DNA of 64,000 nt. It comes from Streptomyces coeruleorubidus (GTDB taxonomy: Bacteria > Actinomycetota > Actinomycetes > Streptomycetales > Streptomycetaceae). The notes under the pieces are model-generated. The model worked only from the letters and a program-made list of their open reading frames with translations. It did not search any database and was not told where the DNA came from. Within the stretch, counting starts at the first letter, position 1, and every line of letters begins with the position of its first letter. Location: positions 2,356,001-2,420,000 of the forward strand of contig NZ_CP118527.1 of the NCBI RefSeq assembly GCF_028885415.1, written 5' to 3'. A program made the position numbers and the translations under genes. Shown here one piece after another: positions 9,100 to 18,458 of the stretch.

Positions 9100-9452
9100 G
9101 CACACCCCTACAGAGACATCCCAGCAAGCCTCACCCGTGTGAAGTCCCGGTAAAGGCTCGCGCGTACCACGCCACTTTAGACGTTGCCCAGAGTCGGACA
9201 TTCGCGGGGGTCGGGTCGTGTTGGAGGGCGGCTTCCGAAGGGCGCGCACAAGCTCGATTGAGCACCCGGATGAGCGGCTCCGTATTCACTTGCCGAATGG
9301 GATACGGCCCAGTCAGGAGGCGGATCGAAACGAGTCCCGCCAGTCTGGAGTGACTCGAAAGAACGCACGTCCCACGGGGGTAGGCTCGGCTGCGGCCGGT
9401 GGGCGCCCCGATACACCGGCATCCGACATGTGGAGAGGAGCCCTGACCCAGG
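9100..9452. other. Divergent ctaB-tkt intergenic region
   Basis: This 353-bp gap should hold the promoters of both genes. TAGGCT at 9381-9386 could be a -10 element for tkt, but no convincing -35 is placed before it. A purine-rich GGAGAGGAG lies about 15-20 bp before the tkt GTG. No strong hairpin, repeat or ORF with believable codon use was seen. Confidence 0.4.
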
Positions 9453-11540
9453 GTGAGCACCAAGCCGACCACCACAGACCTCGAGTGGACCGAGTTGGAC
9501 CAGCGGGCCGTCGACACCGCGCGTGTCCTGGCCGCCGATGCCGTACAGAAGGTCGGTAACGGCCATCCGGGTACGGCGATGAGCCTGGCACCTGCCGCCT
9601 ACACCCTCTTCCAGAAGGTGATGCGGCACGACCCGGCGGACGCCGACTGGGTCGGGCGCGACCGTTTCGTGCTGTCCGCCGGCCACTCGTCCCTGACCCT
9701 CTACACCCAGCTGTACCTGGCCGGTTTCGGCCTGGAGCTGGACGACCTGAAGTCCTTCCGCACGTGGGGTTCGAAGACCCCCGGCCACCCGGAGTACGGG
9801 CACACGACCGGTGTGGAGACGACGACCGGCCCGCTCGGGCAGGGTGTCGCGAACGCGGTGGGCATGGCGATGGCCGCCCGCTACGAGCGTGGTCTGTTCG
9901 ATCCGGAGGCCCCCGAGGGCGAGTCCCCCTTCGACCACTTCGTCTACTGCATCGCCGGTGACGGCTGCCTCCAGGAGGGCATCTCCGCCGAGGCGTCCTC
10001 GATGGCGGGTCACCAGAGGCTGGGCAACCTGATCCTGCTGTGGGACGACAACCACATCTCGATCGAGGGCGACACCGAGACGGCCGTCTCCGAGGACACC
10101 GTCAAGCGGTACGAGGCCTACGGCTGGCACGTGCAGCGGGTGGAGCCGCAGGAGAACGGCGACCTGGACCCGGCGGCGATCTTCGAGGCGATCCAGCAGG
10201 CCAAGGCCGTCACGGACAAGCCGTCGTTCATCGCGATGCGCTCGATCATCGCCTGGCCGGCCCCGAACGCGCAGAACACCGAGGCCGCGCACGGCTCGGC
10301 GCTGGGCGCGGAGGAGGTCGCGGCGACCAAGCGGGTGCTGGGCTTCGACCCGGAGCAGTCCTTCGAGGTCGCGGGCGAGGTCATCGAGCACACCCGCAAG
10401 GCGCTGGAGCGGGGCCAGGCGGCCCGTGCGGTGTGGGAGAAGGCGTACCAGCAGTGGCGGGACAACAACCCCGAGCGCGCCGCCGAGTACGACCGGATCG
10501 CGGGGGGTGAGCTGCCCACCGGCTGGGAGGAGAAGATCCCGGTCTTCGAGGTGGGCAAGGGCGTGGCCACGCGTGCCGCCTCCGGCAAGGTCCTCCAGGC
10601 GCTCGGCGCGGTCGTGCCCGAGCTGTGGGGCGGTTCGGCCGACCTGGCCGGCTCCAACAACACCACGATCGACAAGACCAGCTCCTTCCTCCCGGGCGAC
10701 AACCCGCTGCCGGAGGCGGACCCGTACGGCCGCACGATCCACTTCGGTATCCGCGAGCACGCGATGGCCGCCGAGATGAACGGCATCGCGCTGCACGGCA
10801 ACACCCGGATCTACGGCGGCACGTTCCTGGTCTTCTCCGATTACATGCGCAACGCGGTGCGGCTGTCGGCGCTGATGCACCTGCCGGTGACGTACGTGTG
10901 GACGCACGACTCCATCGGTCTGGGCGAGGACGGCCCGACCCACCAGCCGGTCGAGCACCTCGCGTCGCTGCGTGCCATCCCGGGCCTGAACATCGTCCGG
11001 CCCGCCGACGCCAACGAGACCGCCATCGCCTGGCGCGAGATCCTCAGGCGCTGGACGAAGGAGTTCGGCAAGGGCCAGCCGCACGGTCTGGCGCTGACCC
11101 GTCAGGGCGTGCCGACCTACGAGCCCAACGACGATGCCGCCAAGGGCGGTTACGTCCTCTTCGAGGCCGACGGCGGCGAGCCCGACGTCATCCTCATCGC
11201 CACCGGCTCCGAGGTGCACGTCGCCGTCGAGGCGCGCGAGCAGCTCCAGGGCGCCGGCGTGCCCACCCGCGTGGTGTCCATGCCGTCGGTGGAGTGGTTC
11301 GAGCAGCAGGACCAGGGGTACCGGGACAGCGTTCTGCCGCCGTCCGTCAAGGCTCGTGTCGCGGTGGAGGCCGGGGTCGGCCTGACGTGGCACAAGTACG
11401 TCGGGGACGCCGGCCGCATCGTTTCCCTGGAGCACTTCGGTGCTTCGGCCGACGGCAAGGTCCTTTTCCGCGAGTTCGGCTTCACTGCCGAGAACGTGGC
11501 CGCCGCCGCGCGGGAATCGATCGCCGCAGCTCAGCGCTGA
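9453..11540 (+). CDS. tkt: Transketolase
   Basis: This 695-residue TPP enzyme moves two-carbon units between sugar phosphates in the non-oxidative pentose phosphate pathway. Key blocks are '[15 protein letters not shown]' near residue 30, '[19 protein letters not shown]', the TPP motif '[18 protein letters not shown]' ending in 'WDDN', and '[19 protein letters not shown]' with the catalytic Glu. '[19 protein letters not shown]' is the central conserved region. Full family length. It is the first gene of tkt-tal-zwf-opcA-pgl, whose spacings of 34, 4, -4 and -4 bp imply one transcript. GTG 9453 has a distant GGAGAGGAG. Confidence 0.97.
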   Translation: MSTKPTTTDLEWTELDQRAVDTARVLAADAVQKVGNGHPGTAMSLAPAAYTLFQKVMRHDPADADWVGRDRFVLSAGHSSLTLYTQLYLAGFGLELDDLKSFRTWGSKTPGHPEYGHTTGVETTTGPLGQGVANAVGMAMAARYERGLFDPEAPEGESPFDHFVYCIAGDGCLQEGISAEASSMAGHQRLGNLILLWDDNHISIEGDTETAVSEDTVKRYEAYGWHVQRVEPQENGDLDPAAIFEAIQQAKAVTDKPSFIAMRSIIAWPAPNAQNTEAAHGSALGAEEVAATKRVLGFDPEQSFEVAGEVIEHTRKALERGQAARAVWEKAYQQWRDNNPERAAEYDRIAGGELPTGWEEKIPVFEVGKGVATRAASGKVLQALGAVVPELWGGSADLAGSNNTTIDKTSSFLPGDNPLPEADPYGRTIHFGIREHAMAAEMNGIALHGNTRIYGGTFLVFSDYMRNAVRLSALMHLPVTYVWTHDSIGLGEDGPTHQPVEHLASLRAIPGLNIVRPADANETAIAWREILRRWTKEFGKGQPHGLALTRQGVPTYEPNDDAAKGGYVLFEADGGEPDVILIATGSEVHVAVEAREQLQGAGVPTRVVSMPSVEWFEQQDQGYRDSVLPPSVKARVAVEAGVGLTWHKYVGDAGRIVSLEHFGASADGKVLFREFGFTAENVAAAARESIAAAQR

Positions 11541-11574
11541 CGCTCATATACGACACGTAGGAGATGGAATTTCC

Positions 11575-12693
11575 ATGACAGACGCACTCAAGCGCCTCTC
11601 CGAGGAAGGCGTCGCGATCTGGCTGGACGACCTGTCGCGCAAGCGGATCACGTCCGGCAACCTCGCCGAGCTGCTCGACCAGCAGCACGTCGTGGGCGTC
11701 ACCACCAACCCGACGATCTTCCAGAAGGCGATCTCCGAGGGCGACGGCTACGACCAGCAGCTCTCCGACCTCGCCGCCCGCAAGGTCACCGTCGAAGAAG
11801 CCATCCGCATGATCACCACGGCGGACGTCCGCGACGCCGCCGACATCCTGCGCCCGGTCTTCGACGCCACCGGCGGCCAGGACGGCCGGGTCTCGATCGA
11901 GGTCGACCCGCGTCTGGCGCACAACACCAAGGCGACGGTCGCCGAGGCCCGCCAGCTGGCCTGGCTGGTGGACCGGCCCAACACGCTGATCAAGATCCCG
12001 GCCACCAAGGCGGGTATCCCGGCGATCACCGAGACGATCGGCAACGGCATCAGCGTCAACGTCACGCTGATCTTCTCGCTGGAGCGCTACCGCGAGGTGA
12101 TGGACGCCTACCTGGCCGGTCTGGAGAAGGCGAAGGCCAAGGGCCTGGACCTGTCCAAGATCCACTCGGTGGCGTCCTTCTTCGTCTCGCGTGTCGACAC
12201 GGAGATCGACAAGCGGATCGATGCGCTCGGCACCGACGAGGCCAAGGCGCTGCGCGGCAAGGCCGCCATCGCCAACGCCCGTCTCGCCTACCAGGCGTAC
12301 GAGGAGGTCTTCTCGACGGACCGCTGGAACGCGCTGGAGCGCGAGGGCGCCAACAAGCAGCGTCCGCTGTGGGCCTCCACCGGCGTGAAGGACAAGGCGT
12401 ACAAGGACACCATGTACGTCACCGAGCTGGTCGCGCCGAACACGGTGAACACCATGCCGGAGGCGACCCTGTTCGCCACCGAGGAGCACGGCGAGATCAC
12501 CGGCAACACCGTCGCCGGCACGTACGAGCAGGCCCGCGCCGACCTCGACGCGGTCGAGCAGCTCGGGATCAAGTACGACGACGTGGTGCGGCTGCTGGAG
12601 GAGGAGGGCGTCGAGAAGTTCGAGGCGTCCTGGACCGACCTGCTGAAGTCGACCGAGGCCGAGCTTCAGCGCCTCGCCCCCTCGGAGGGCTGA
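11575..12693 (+). CDS. tal: Transaldolase
   Basis: The 372-residue protein is a transaldolase of the longer actinobacterial type. It moves a dihydroxyacetone unit through a Schiff base with the lysine in '[12 protein letters not shown]'. It begins '[20 protein letters not shown]' and has '[13 protein letters not shown]', '[19 protein letters not shown]', '[17 protein letters not shown]' and '[16 protein letters not shown]', all in family order. ATG 11575 follows an AGGAGA site. It sits 34 bp after tkt and 4 bp before zwf, supporting cotranscription and matched flux through the pathway. Confidence 0.97.
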   Translation: MTDALKRLSEEGVAIWLDDLSRKRITSGNLAELLDQQHVVGVTTNPTIFQKAISEGDGYDQQLSDLAARKVTVEEAIRMITTADVRDAADILRPVFDATGGQDGRVSIEVDPRLAHNTKATVAEARQLAWLVDRPNTLIKIPATKAGIPAITETIGNGISVNVTLIFSLERYREVMDAYLAGLEKAKAKGLDLSKIHSVASFFVSRVDTEIDKRIDALGTDEAKALRGKAAIANARLAYQAYEEVFSTDRWNALEREGANKQRPLWASTGVKDKAYKDTMYVTELVAPNTVNTMPEATLFATEEHGEITGNTVAGTYEQARADLDAVEQLGIKYDDVVRLLEEEGVEKFEASWTDLLKSTEAELQRLAPSEG

Positions 12694-12697
12694 ACAG

Positions 12698-14221
12698 GTG
12701 TCGAGCAGCAACCCGCTGCGTGACCCCGCGGACCGACGGCTCCCGCGTATCGCGGGGCCGTCGGGCCTGGTCATCTTCGGCGTCACGGGCGACCTGTCCC
12801 GCAAGAAGCTCATGCCCGCCGTGTACGACCTCGCCAACCGGGGTCTGCTGCCGCCGGGCTTCTCGCTGGTGGGCTTCGCCCGTCGCGAGTGGGCGCACGA
12901 GGACTTCGCCCAGGAGGTCCACGACGCGGTCAAAGAGCACGCCCGCACGCCCTTCCGCGAGGAGGTCTGGCAGCAGCTCATCCAGGGCATGCGCTTCGTG
13001 CAGGGCACGTTCGACGACGACGACGCGTTCGAGCGGCTGCGCTCCACGATCGATGAACTGGACAAGGCACAGGGCACGGGCGGCAACTTCGCCTTCTACC
13101 TGTCCGTGCCGCCGAAGTCCTTCCCGGTGGTCATCCAGCAGCTGAAGAAGCACGGGCTGGCCGACCAGAAGGGCGGCTCCTGGCGGCGCGCGGTCATCGA
13201 GAAGCCGTTCGGGCACGACCTGAAGTCGGCCGAGGAACTCAACAAGGTCGTTCACGAGGTCTTCGCCCCGGACCAGGTCTTCCGCATCGACCACTACCTG
13301 GGCAAGGAGACCGTCCAGAACATCCTGGCGCTGCGCTTCGCCAACACGATGTTCGAGCCGATCTGGAACCGGTCCCTCGTGGACCACGTGCAGATCACCA
13401 TGGCCGAGGACATCGGCATCGGCGGCCGGGCCGGGTACTACGACGGCATCGGCGCCGCCCGTGACGTCATCCAGAACCACCTGCTCCAGCTCCTGGCGCT
13501 CACCGCCATGGAGGAGCCGGCCTCCTTCGACGCGGACGCGCTGGCCGCCGAGAAGACCAAGGTGCTCGGCGCGGTGAAGCTGCCCAAGGACATGGGCCGG
13601 GACACCGTGCGCGGCCAGTACTCGGCCGGGTGGCAGGGCGGCACGAAGGTGCGCGGCTATCTGGAGGAGGACGGCATCAACGCCTCCTCGAAGACCGACA
13701 CCTACGCCGCGATCAAGCTGGAGATCGACAACCGCCGCTGGGCGGGCGTCCCCTTCTACCTGCGCACCGGCAAGCGTCTGGGCCGCCGCGTCACGGAGAT
13801 CGCGGTCGTCTTCCAGCGCGCCCCGCACTCTCCCTTCGACACGACGGCCACCGAGGAGCTGGGCTCCAACGCGATCGTCATCCGCGTCCAGCCGGACGAG
13901 GGCGTCACGGTCCGCTTCGGCTCGAAGGTCCCCGGCACGTCGATGGAGATCCGGGACGTGTCGATGGACTTCGCGTACGGCGAGTCCTTCACGGAGTCCA
14001 GCCCGGAGGCGTACGAGCGTCTCATCCTGGACGTCCTCCTCGGAGACTCGAACCTCTTCCCGCGTACCGAGGAGGTCGAGCTGTCCTGGAAGATCCTCGA
14101 CCCGATCGAGGAGTACTGGGACAGCAACGGCAAGCCCGCTCAGTACCCGGCCGGTACCTGGGGGCCCGTCGAGGCGGACGAAATGCTCGAGCGACACGGA
14201 CGGAGCTGGCGCCGGCCATGA
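12698..14221 (+). CDS. zwf: Glucose-6-phosphate 1-dehydrogenase
   Basis: This 507-residue G6PD oxidises glucose-6-phosphate to 6-phosphogluconolactone with NADP+. The N-terminal coenzyme site is 'LVIFGVTGDLSRKKLMPAVY'. The substrate motif 'FRIDHYLGKETVQN' lies near residue 196, and 'VIEKPFGHDLKSAEELN' and 'GRAGYYDGIGAARDVIQNH' are also present. It ends with the '...LERHGRSWRRP' tail. Starting at GTG 12698, 4 bp after tal, it overlaps opcA by ATGA. OpcA is known as an activator/assembly factor of G6PD in actinobacteria, so the adjacency makes functional sense. Confidence 0.97.
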   Translation: MSSSNPLRDPADRRLPRIAGPSGLVIFGVTGDLSRKKLMPAVYDLANRGLLPPGFSLVGFARREWAHEDFAQEVHDAVKEHARTPFREEVWQQLIQGMRFVQGTFDDDDAFERLRSTIDELDKAQGTGGNFAFYLSVPPKSFPVVIQQLKKHGLADQKGGSWRRAVIEKPFGHDLKSAEELNKVVHEVFAPDQVFRIDHYLGKETVQNILALRFANTMFEPIWNRSLVDHVQITMAEDIGIGGRAGYYDGIGAARDVIQNHLLQLLALTAMEEPASFDADALAAEKTKVLGAVKLPKDMGRDTVRGQYSAGWQGGTKVRGYLEEDGINASSKTDTYAAIKLEIDNRRWAGVPFYLRTGKRLGRRVTEIAVVFQRAPHSPFDTTATEELGSNAIVIRVQPDEGVTVRFGSKVPGTSMEIRDVSMDFAYGESFTESSPEAYERLILDVLLGDSNLFPRTEEVELSWKILDPIEEYWDSNGKPAQYPAGTWGPVEADEMLERHGRSWRRP

Positions 14222-15336
14222 AGATAGACCTCACGGACACCACGGCCAGCAAGATCAACAAGGCGCTGGTGCAGGGCCGCCGGGCGATCGGCACCCCGGC
14301 GGTCGGGATGGTGCTCACGCTGGTCATCGTGACGGACGAGGAGAACGCCTACGACGCGCTGAAGGCCGCGAGCGACGCCTCGCACGAGCATCCCTCGCGC
14401 ACCCTCGTGGTCATCAAGCGCGTCTCCCGCTCGCCCCGCGACCGTACGCAGTCCCGCCTGGACGCGGAGGTCCGGGTGGGCGCGGAGGCCGGCACCGGCG
14501 AGACGGTCGTGCTCCGGCTGTACGGCGAGGTCGTCGACCACGCCCAGTCGGTGGTGCTGCCGCTGCTGCTGCCGGACGCCCCGGTGGTGGTGTGGTGGCC
14601 GGTGAACGCGCCGCTCAACCCGGCGAAGGACCCGCTCGGTGCCCTCGCCCAGCGCCGCGTCACCGACACCTACGCCTCCGAACAGCCGGTACGGGACCTG
14701 GCCACCCGGTCCGGGACCTACACCCCCGGCGACACGGACCTGTCCTGGACCCGCATCACGCCCTGGCGTTCCATGCTGGCGGCGGCCCTCGACCAGGTCA
14801 CCTGCGAGGTCAGGGCCGTCGAGGTGGAGGGCGAGGAGTTCAACCCGAGCTGTGAGCTGCTGGCGATGTGGCTCGCTGACCGGCTGGACGTCCCGGTGAA
14901 GCGCTCGCTGTCCGGCGGCCCCGGCCTGACGGCGGTCCGTATGGACACCAACTGCGGCGCGATCACCCTGGACCGTGCCGACGGGTCCCTCGCGACGCTC
15001 TCCATCGAGGGCCAGCCGGCCCGTGGTGTGGCGCTCAAGCGCCGGGACACGGCCGAGCTGATCGCGGAGGAGCTGCGGCGGCTGGATCCGGACGACACGT
15101 ACGCGTCGGCGCTGCGGTACGGGGTGGACCGGCTGAAGGCGTCCTGGTCGGCACAGGTGGCGAAGGAAGAGCCGGTGGCCAAAGGAGAGCCCAAAAGCGA
15201 CGAGCGAGCACGGCTCGCCCTCCCCGCTCCCGTCGAAACGGCTGCGAAAGCACCCGCTTCGGAAGCGACGGCGCAGGCACCGGTGAAGCAGGAACCGCCC
15301 AAGCTCGAACCGGTACGGAAGGCGACGACGAAGTGA
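14218..15336 (+). CDS. opcA: OpcA, glucose-6-phosphate dehydrogenase assembly/activator protein
   Basis: This is a 372-residue protein beginning 'MKIDLTDTTASKINKALVQG', with the family blocks 'RTLVVIKRVSRSPRDRTQSR', 'ETVVLRLYGEVVDHAQSVVL', 'LPDAPVVVWWPVNAP' and 'ARSGTYTPGDTDLSWTR'-like text ('ATRSGTYTPGDTDLSWTRIT'). The last ~60 residues are a low-complexity Lys/Glu/Ala/Pro tail ('KEEPVAKGEPKSDERARLAL' onward), which looks disordered. OpcA stimulates G6PD in actinobacteria and cyanobacteria. Its ATG overlaps the zwf stop, and its stop overlaps the pgl GTG. Confidence 0.94.
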   Translation: MKIDLTDTTASKINKALVQGRRAIGTPAVGMVLTLVIVTDEENAYDALKAASDASHEHPSRTLVVIKRVSRSPRDRTQSRLDAEVRVGAEAGTGETVVLRLYGEVVDHAQSVVLPLLLPDAPVVVWWPVNAPLNPAKDPLGALAQRRVTDTYASEQPVRDLATRSGTYTPGDTDLSWTRITPWRSMLAAALDQVTCEVRAVEVEGEEFNPSCELLAMWLADRLDVPVKRSLSGGPGLTAVRMDTNCGAITLDRADGSLATLSIEGQPARGVALKRRDTAELIAEELRRLDPDDTYASALRYGVDRLKASWSAQVAKEEPVAKGEPKSDERARLALPAPVETAAKAPASEATAQAPVKQEPPKLEPVRKATTK

Positions 15337-16118
15337 GTACGGCACCGCAGCTGGTCGTCCACCGCGACAAGGAGCTGATGGCCCAGGCCGCGGCGGCGCG
15401 GCTGATCACCAGGATCGTGGACGCGCAGGCCTCCCGGGGTTCGGCGTCCGTGGTCCTGACGGGCGGCCGCAACGGCAACGGCCTGCTGGCCGCCCTGGCC
15501 GCGGCGCCCGCCCGGGACGCCGTCGACTGGAGCCGGCTCGACCTCTGGTGGGGTGACGAGCGGTTCCTGCCCGAGGGCGATCCCGAGCGCAACGTCACGC
15601 AGGCCCGGGAGGCACTGCTCGACTCGGTGCCGCTGGACCCGAAGCGGGTGCACGCGATGCCCGCGTCGGACGGCCCCTACGGCGACGACGTGGACGCGGC
15701 GGCGGCCGCGTACGCGGAGGAACTGGCGCGGGCGGCGGCCCCGGAGAACCACGGCCCCGTGCCGACGTTCGACGTGCTGATGCTGGGCGTCGGCCCGGAC
15801 ACGCACGTCGCGTCGCTGTTCCCGGAGCTGCCGGCGGTCAGGGAGACCGACCGCACGGTGGTCGGCGTCCACGGCGCGCCGAAGCCGCCGCCGACCCGGG
15901 TGACGCTGACGTTGCCGGCGATCCGTGCGGCCCGGGAGGTGTGGCTCCTGGCCGCGGGTGAGGACAAGGCCCAGGCCGCGGCGATCGCGCTCTCGGGCGC
16001 GGGGGAGATCCAGGCGCCGGCGGCGGGAGCGTACGGCCGCAGCCGGACGCTGTGGCTGCTGGACGCGGCAGCGGCTTCACAACTGCCTCGGTCGCTGTAC
16101 CCGCCGGCTTCGGCCTGA
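15333..16118 (+). CDS. pgl: 6-Phosphogluconolactonase
   Basis: This 261-residue enzyme of the DevB/NagB-like fold hydrolyses the lactone made by Zwf. Motifs include 'SVVLTGGRNGNGLLAALAA', 'DLWWGDERFLPEGDPERNV' and 'FDVLMLGVGPDTHVASLFP', where the usual 'G.DGH.ASLFP' reads G-P-D-T-H. Further blocks are 'VTLTLPAIRAAREVWLLAAG' and 'EDKAQAAAIA'. GTG 15333 overlaps the opcA stop. It is the last gene of the pentose phosphate operon, and a strong inverted repeat follows 4 bp after the stop. Confidence 0.95.
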   Translation: MSTAPQLVVHRDKELMAQAAAARLITRIVDAQASRGSASVVLTGGRNGNGLLAALAAAPARDAVDWSRLDLWWGDERFLPEGDPERNVTQAREALLDSVPLDPKRVHAMPASDGPYGDDVDAAAAAYAEELARAAAPENHGPVPTFDVLMLGVGPDTHVASLFPELPAVRETDRTVVGVHGAPKPPPTRVTLTLPAIRAAREVWLLAAGEDKAQAAAIALSGAGEIQAPAAGAYGRSRTLWLLDAAAASQLPRSLYPPASA

Positions 16119-16121
16119 GGT

Positions 16122-16238
16122 ACCAGGGGGCTCCGCCCCCTCGACCCCCGCCTATGCCCACCCACCACCCGAAACTGCCCTTGAACGGGGCAACTGTGGG
16201 GCGAAGGACCGGGGTCCCAGGGGGCGGAGCCCCCTGGT
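16122..16238. terminator. Long inverted repeat, probable bidirectional terminator
   Basis: The 20-bp arm ACCAGGGGGCTCCGCCCCCT (16122-16141) is repeated in perfect inversion at 16219-16238. Each arm is itself a hairpin (AGGGGGC-TCC-GCCCCCT), so a cruciform or alternative foldings are possible. It lies between convergent pgl and the sugar permease gene. I recall similar GGGGGCTCCGCCCCC elements being common in Streptomyces intergenic DNA. Confidence 0.8.
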
Positions 16239-16254
16239 CGTGCATCGACAGCGG

Positions 16255-17094
16255 CTACTTGACCGACCCCGCCATCACGCCCTGCACAAAGTGCCTCTGG
16301 AACGCGAAGAACACGACGACGGGCACGACCAGGGACACGAACGCCCCGGGCGCCAGGACGTCGATGTTGCTGCCGAACTGCCGTATCTGCGACTGGAGTT
16401 CCACCGTCAGCGGCTGTGACGCGCTGTCCGCGAACAGCAACGCCACCAGCATGTCGTTCCACACCCACAGGAACTGGAAGATGGCGAGGGAGGCGATCGC
16501 CGGCCGTCCCACCGGCAGCACGAGCCGCGTGAAGATACGCCACTCACTGCCCCCGTCCATCCGCGCGGCCTCCAGCATCTCCTTCGGCATCTCGGCGAAG
16601 TAGTTCCGCAGCAGGAACACCGCGAACGGCAGGCCGTAGGCCACGTGGAACAGCACGACACCGGGGATCGTGCCGAACAGCCCCAGTTGCCCGAACAGTT
16701 TCGCGACCGGCAGCAGCCCGATCTGCACGGGCACCACGAGCAGCGCGACCACGATCAGGAAGATCGCCTCCCGCCCGGGGAAGTCCAGCCACGCGAAGGC
16801 GTACCCCGCGAGCGCCGCGATCACCACGACCAGCACCGTCGCCGGCACCGATATCAGCACCGTGTTCCAGAACGCCTGAGTGATCCCGGCGTTCGCCAGC
16901 AGCGACGAGTAGTTGTCGAAGGACAGCTGCCCGGGACTGGTGAACACCGTCCACCAGCCGCCCTTCGCCGTGTCCTCGGCGGACCGCAGCGAGGACAGGA
17001 ACAGCCCGGCCAGTGACGTCATCCACACCAGGCCGACCACCACGAGGAAGGCCTGGACGGCCCCGTTGCCCAACCCGCGCCGAACCGCGTTCAT
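16255..17094 (-). CDS. Carbohydrate ABC transporter permease (MalG-type)
   Basis: This 279-residue inner-membrane permease has six hydrophobic segments and the EAA loop 'EMLEAARMDGGSEWRIFTRL' that docks the ATPase. The length and the 'FLWVWNDMLVALLFA' block match the MalG half of sugar importers. ATG 17094 overlaps the stop of the MalF-type gene. It is the last gene of the block GH13-binding protein-MalF-MalG. No ATPase gene is present here; streptomycete sugar importers usually share the MsiK ATPase encoded elsewhere, which would explain this. The substrate is probably an alpha-glucoside or maltodextrin, judged from the linked glucosidase. Confidence 0.92.
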   Translation of the reverse strand: MNAVRRGLGNGAVQAFLVVVGLVWMTSLAGLFLSSLRSAEDTAKGGWWTVFTSPGQLSFDNYSSLLANAGITQAFWNTVLISVPATVLVVVIAALAGYAFAWLDFPGREAIFLIVVALLVVPVQIGLLPVAKLFGQLGLFGTIPGVVLFHVAYGLPFAVFLLRNYFAEMPKEMLEAARMDGGSEWRIFTRLVLPVGRPAIASLAIFQFLWVWNDMLVALLFADSASQPLTVELQSQIRQFGSNIDVLAPGAFVSLVVPVVVFFAFQRHFVQGVMAGSVK

Positions 17095-18452
17095 CGTTGG
17101 CTCCTTCGGAAACGGCGGACGTTGAACACCATGGCCGGGACGACCAGCAGCAGGAGCAGCACACCGAGCGCGCTGCCGAGCCCCTGGTTGTTGCCGCCGC
17201 CGAACGACACCAGCCACATCTGCGTCGCGAGCACGGTCGCGTCCTCCTGCACCGGCCCGGGCGCGATGATGTAGACGAGGTCGAAGACCTTCATCACGTT
17301 GATGACGAGGGTGATGAACACGACCGTCAGCACCGGTGCCAGCAGCGGCACCGTGATCCGCCGGAAGATCTGCCACTCGTTCGCGCCGTCCATCCGCGCC
17401 GCCTCCAGCGCGTCCCGCGGCAGCGTCGACAGGCCCGCCCCGATCAGCACCATGGCGAAGCCGGTCCAGATCCACAGGTAGGCCCCGATGATCGCCGGTG
17501 TGACGAGCGCCGGTCCGAGCCAGGAGACACCCTCGTAGGGCGGGGCGAAGTTGGACGACGGCAGCTTCACCTCGTACGAGCCCGGTTGGAGTCCCTCGAA
17601 GCGGAAGGAGCCGTCGGAGGCGGTGGTCGCCGTGGCGACGGCCTCGCCGTCGCGCACCGCCTCGACCTTCATCTGAGGCAGCCCGCTCTCCCGCCGGTCG
17701 ACCTTGCCCTGCTCCCCTCCCCCGCCGGGCGTGAAGTCCAGGTAGACGACGCCGCGCAGTTCGTCGGCTGCGGCCTTCTTTCCCGCCGCCGCGTACGCAG
17801 GTTCGGTCCCGCCGGGCAGGTCGTCGGGCAGCACCCCGACGAGGCCCAGCGTCACCGCGTCGCCCGGGGACACGTTCGTGCTCGTGCGGTACGAACCGTC
17901 CTTGTCCTTCGTCAGGCCCTGTCCGTCGCGCGCCCGGGCCGTCGGGTACGAGGACTCCGCCTTGAAGGCGTCGTGGACGGAGACGACCGCGGCGTTCAGG
18001 ACACCCTTGTCCGGGTCCTCGTCGTAGGCGAGCCGGAAGATGATGCCGGCGGCGAGGAAGGAGACCGCCATCGGCATGAAGAGGAGCAGTTTGAAGGCGG
18101 TGGCCCAGCGGACCTTCTCCACCAGGACGGCCAGGATCAGCCCGAGGCCGGTCAGCAGGGCCGGGGCCACGACGACCCAGATGGCCGTGTTGCGGACGGC
18201 CTTGACGGTCGCCGGGTCACGGAACATCTCGGCGTAGTTCTCGCCGCCGACGAAGGTCGTCCCGGAGGCGTCGAAGAAGCTGCGGCCGACGCTGAACAGC
18301 ACGGGGTAGACGACGAGCGCGCCGAGCAGCAGCAGCGCGGGCAGCACGAACAGCAGGGCGATGATCTTGCCGCGCCGCCGCAGTCGCCGGGTGCGGTCGG
18401 CGACCGTGACGGGCGGCGGGGGACTCGTCTCTTTCACGAGGGTCGCTGTCAT
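17091..18452 (-). CDS. Carbohydrate ABC transporter permease (MalF-type) with large extracytoplasmic insertion
   Basis: The protein has 453 residues, against roughly 300 for most MalF-like permeases. Helices occur at about 30-50, 90-112 and 120-142. Residues ~151-312 then form a hydrophilic insertion before the remaining helices. Inside it, residues ~233-300 ('GVVYLDFTPGGGG' ... 'ASDGSFRFEGLQPGSYEVKL') look like a Cna-B/SdrD-type prealbumin beta domain. The EAA loop 'DALEAARMDGANEWQIFRRI' is intact, so the permease should work. The insertion follows a transmembrane helix and would face outside, possibly contacting the binding protein. It overlaps the MalG-type gene by ATGA. Confidence 0.9.
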   Translation of the reverse strand: MTATLVKETSPPPPVTVADRTRRLRRRGKIIALLFVLPALLLLGALVVYPVLFSVGRSFFDASGTTFVGGENYAEMFRDPATVKAVRNTAIWVVVAPALLTGLGLILAVLVEKVRWATAFKLLLFMPMAVSFLAAGIIFRLAYDEDPDKGVLNAAVVSVHDAFKAESSYPTARARDGQGLTKDKDGSYRTSTNVSPGDAVTLGLVGVLPDDLPGGTEPAYAAAGKKAAADELRGVVYLDFTPGGGGEQGKVDRRESGLPQMKVEAVRDGEAVATATTASDGSFRFEGLQPGSYEVKLPSSNFAPPYEGVSWLGPALVTPAIIGAYLWIWTGFAMVLIGAGLSTLPRDALEAARMDGANEWQIFRRITVPLLAPVLTVVFITLVINVMKVFDLVYIIAPGPVQEDATVLATQMWLVSFGGGNNQGLGSALGVLLLLLVVPAMVFNVRRFRRSQR

Positions 18453-18458
18453 GGCGGA

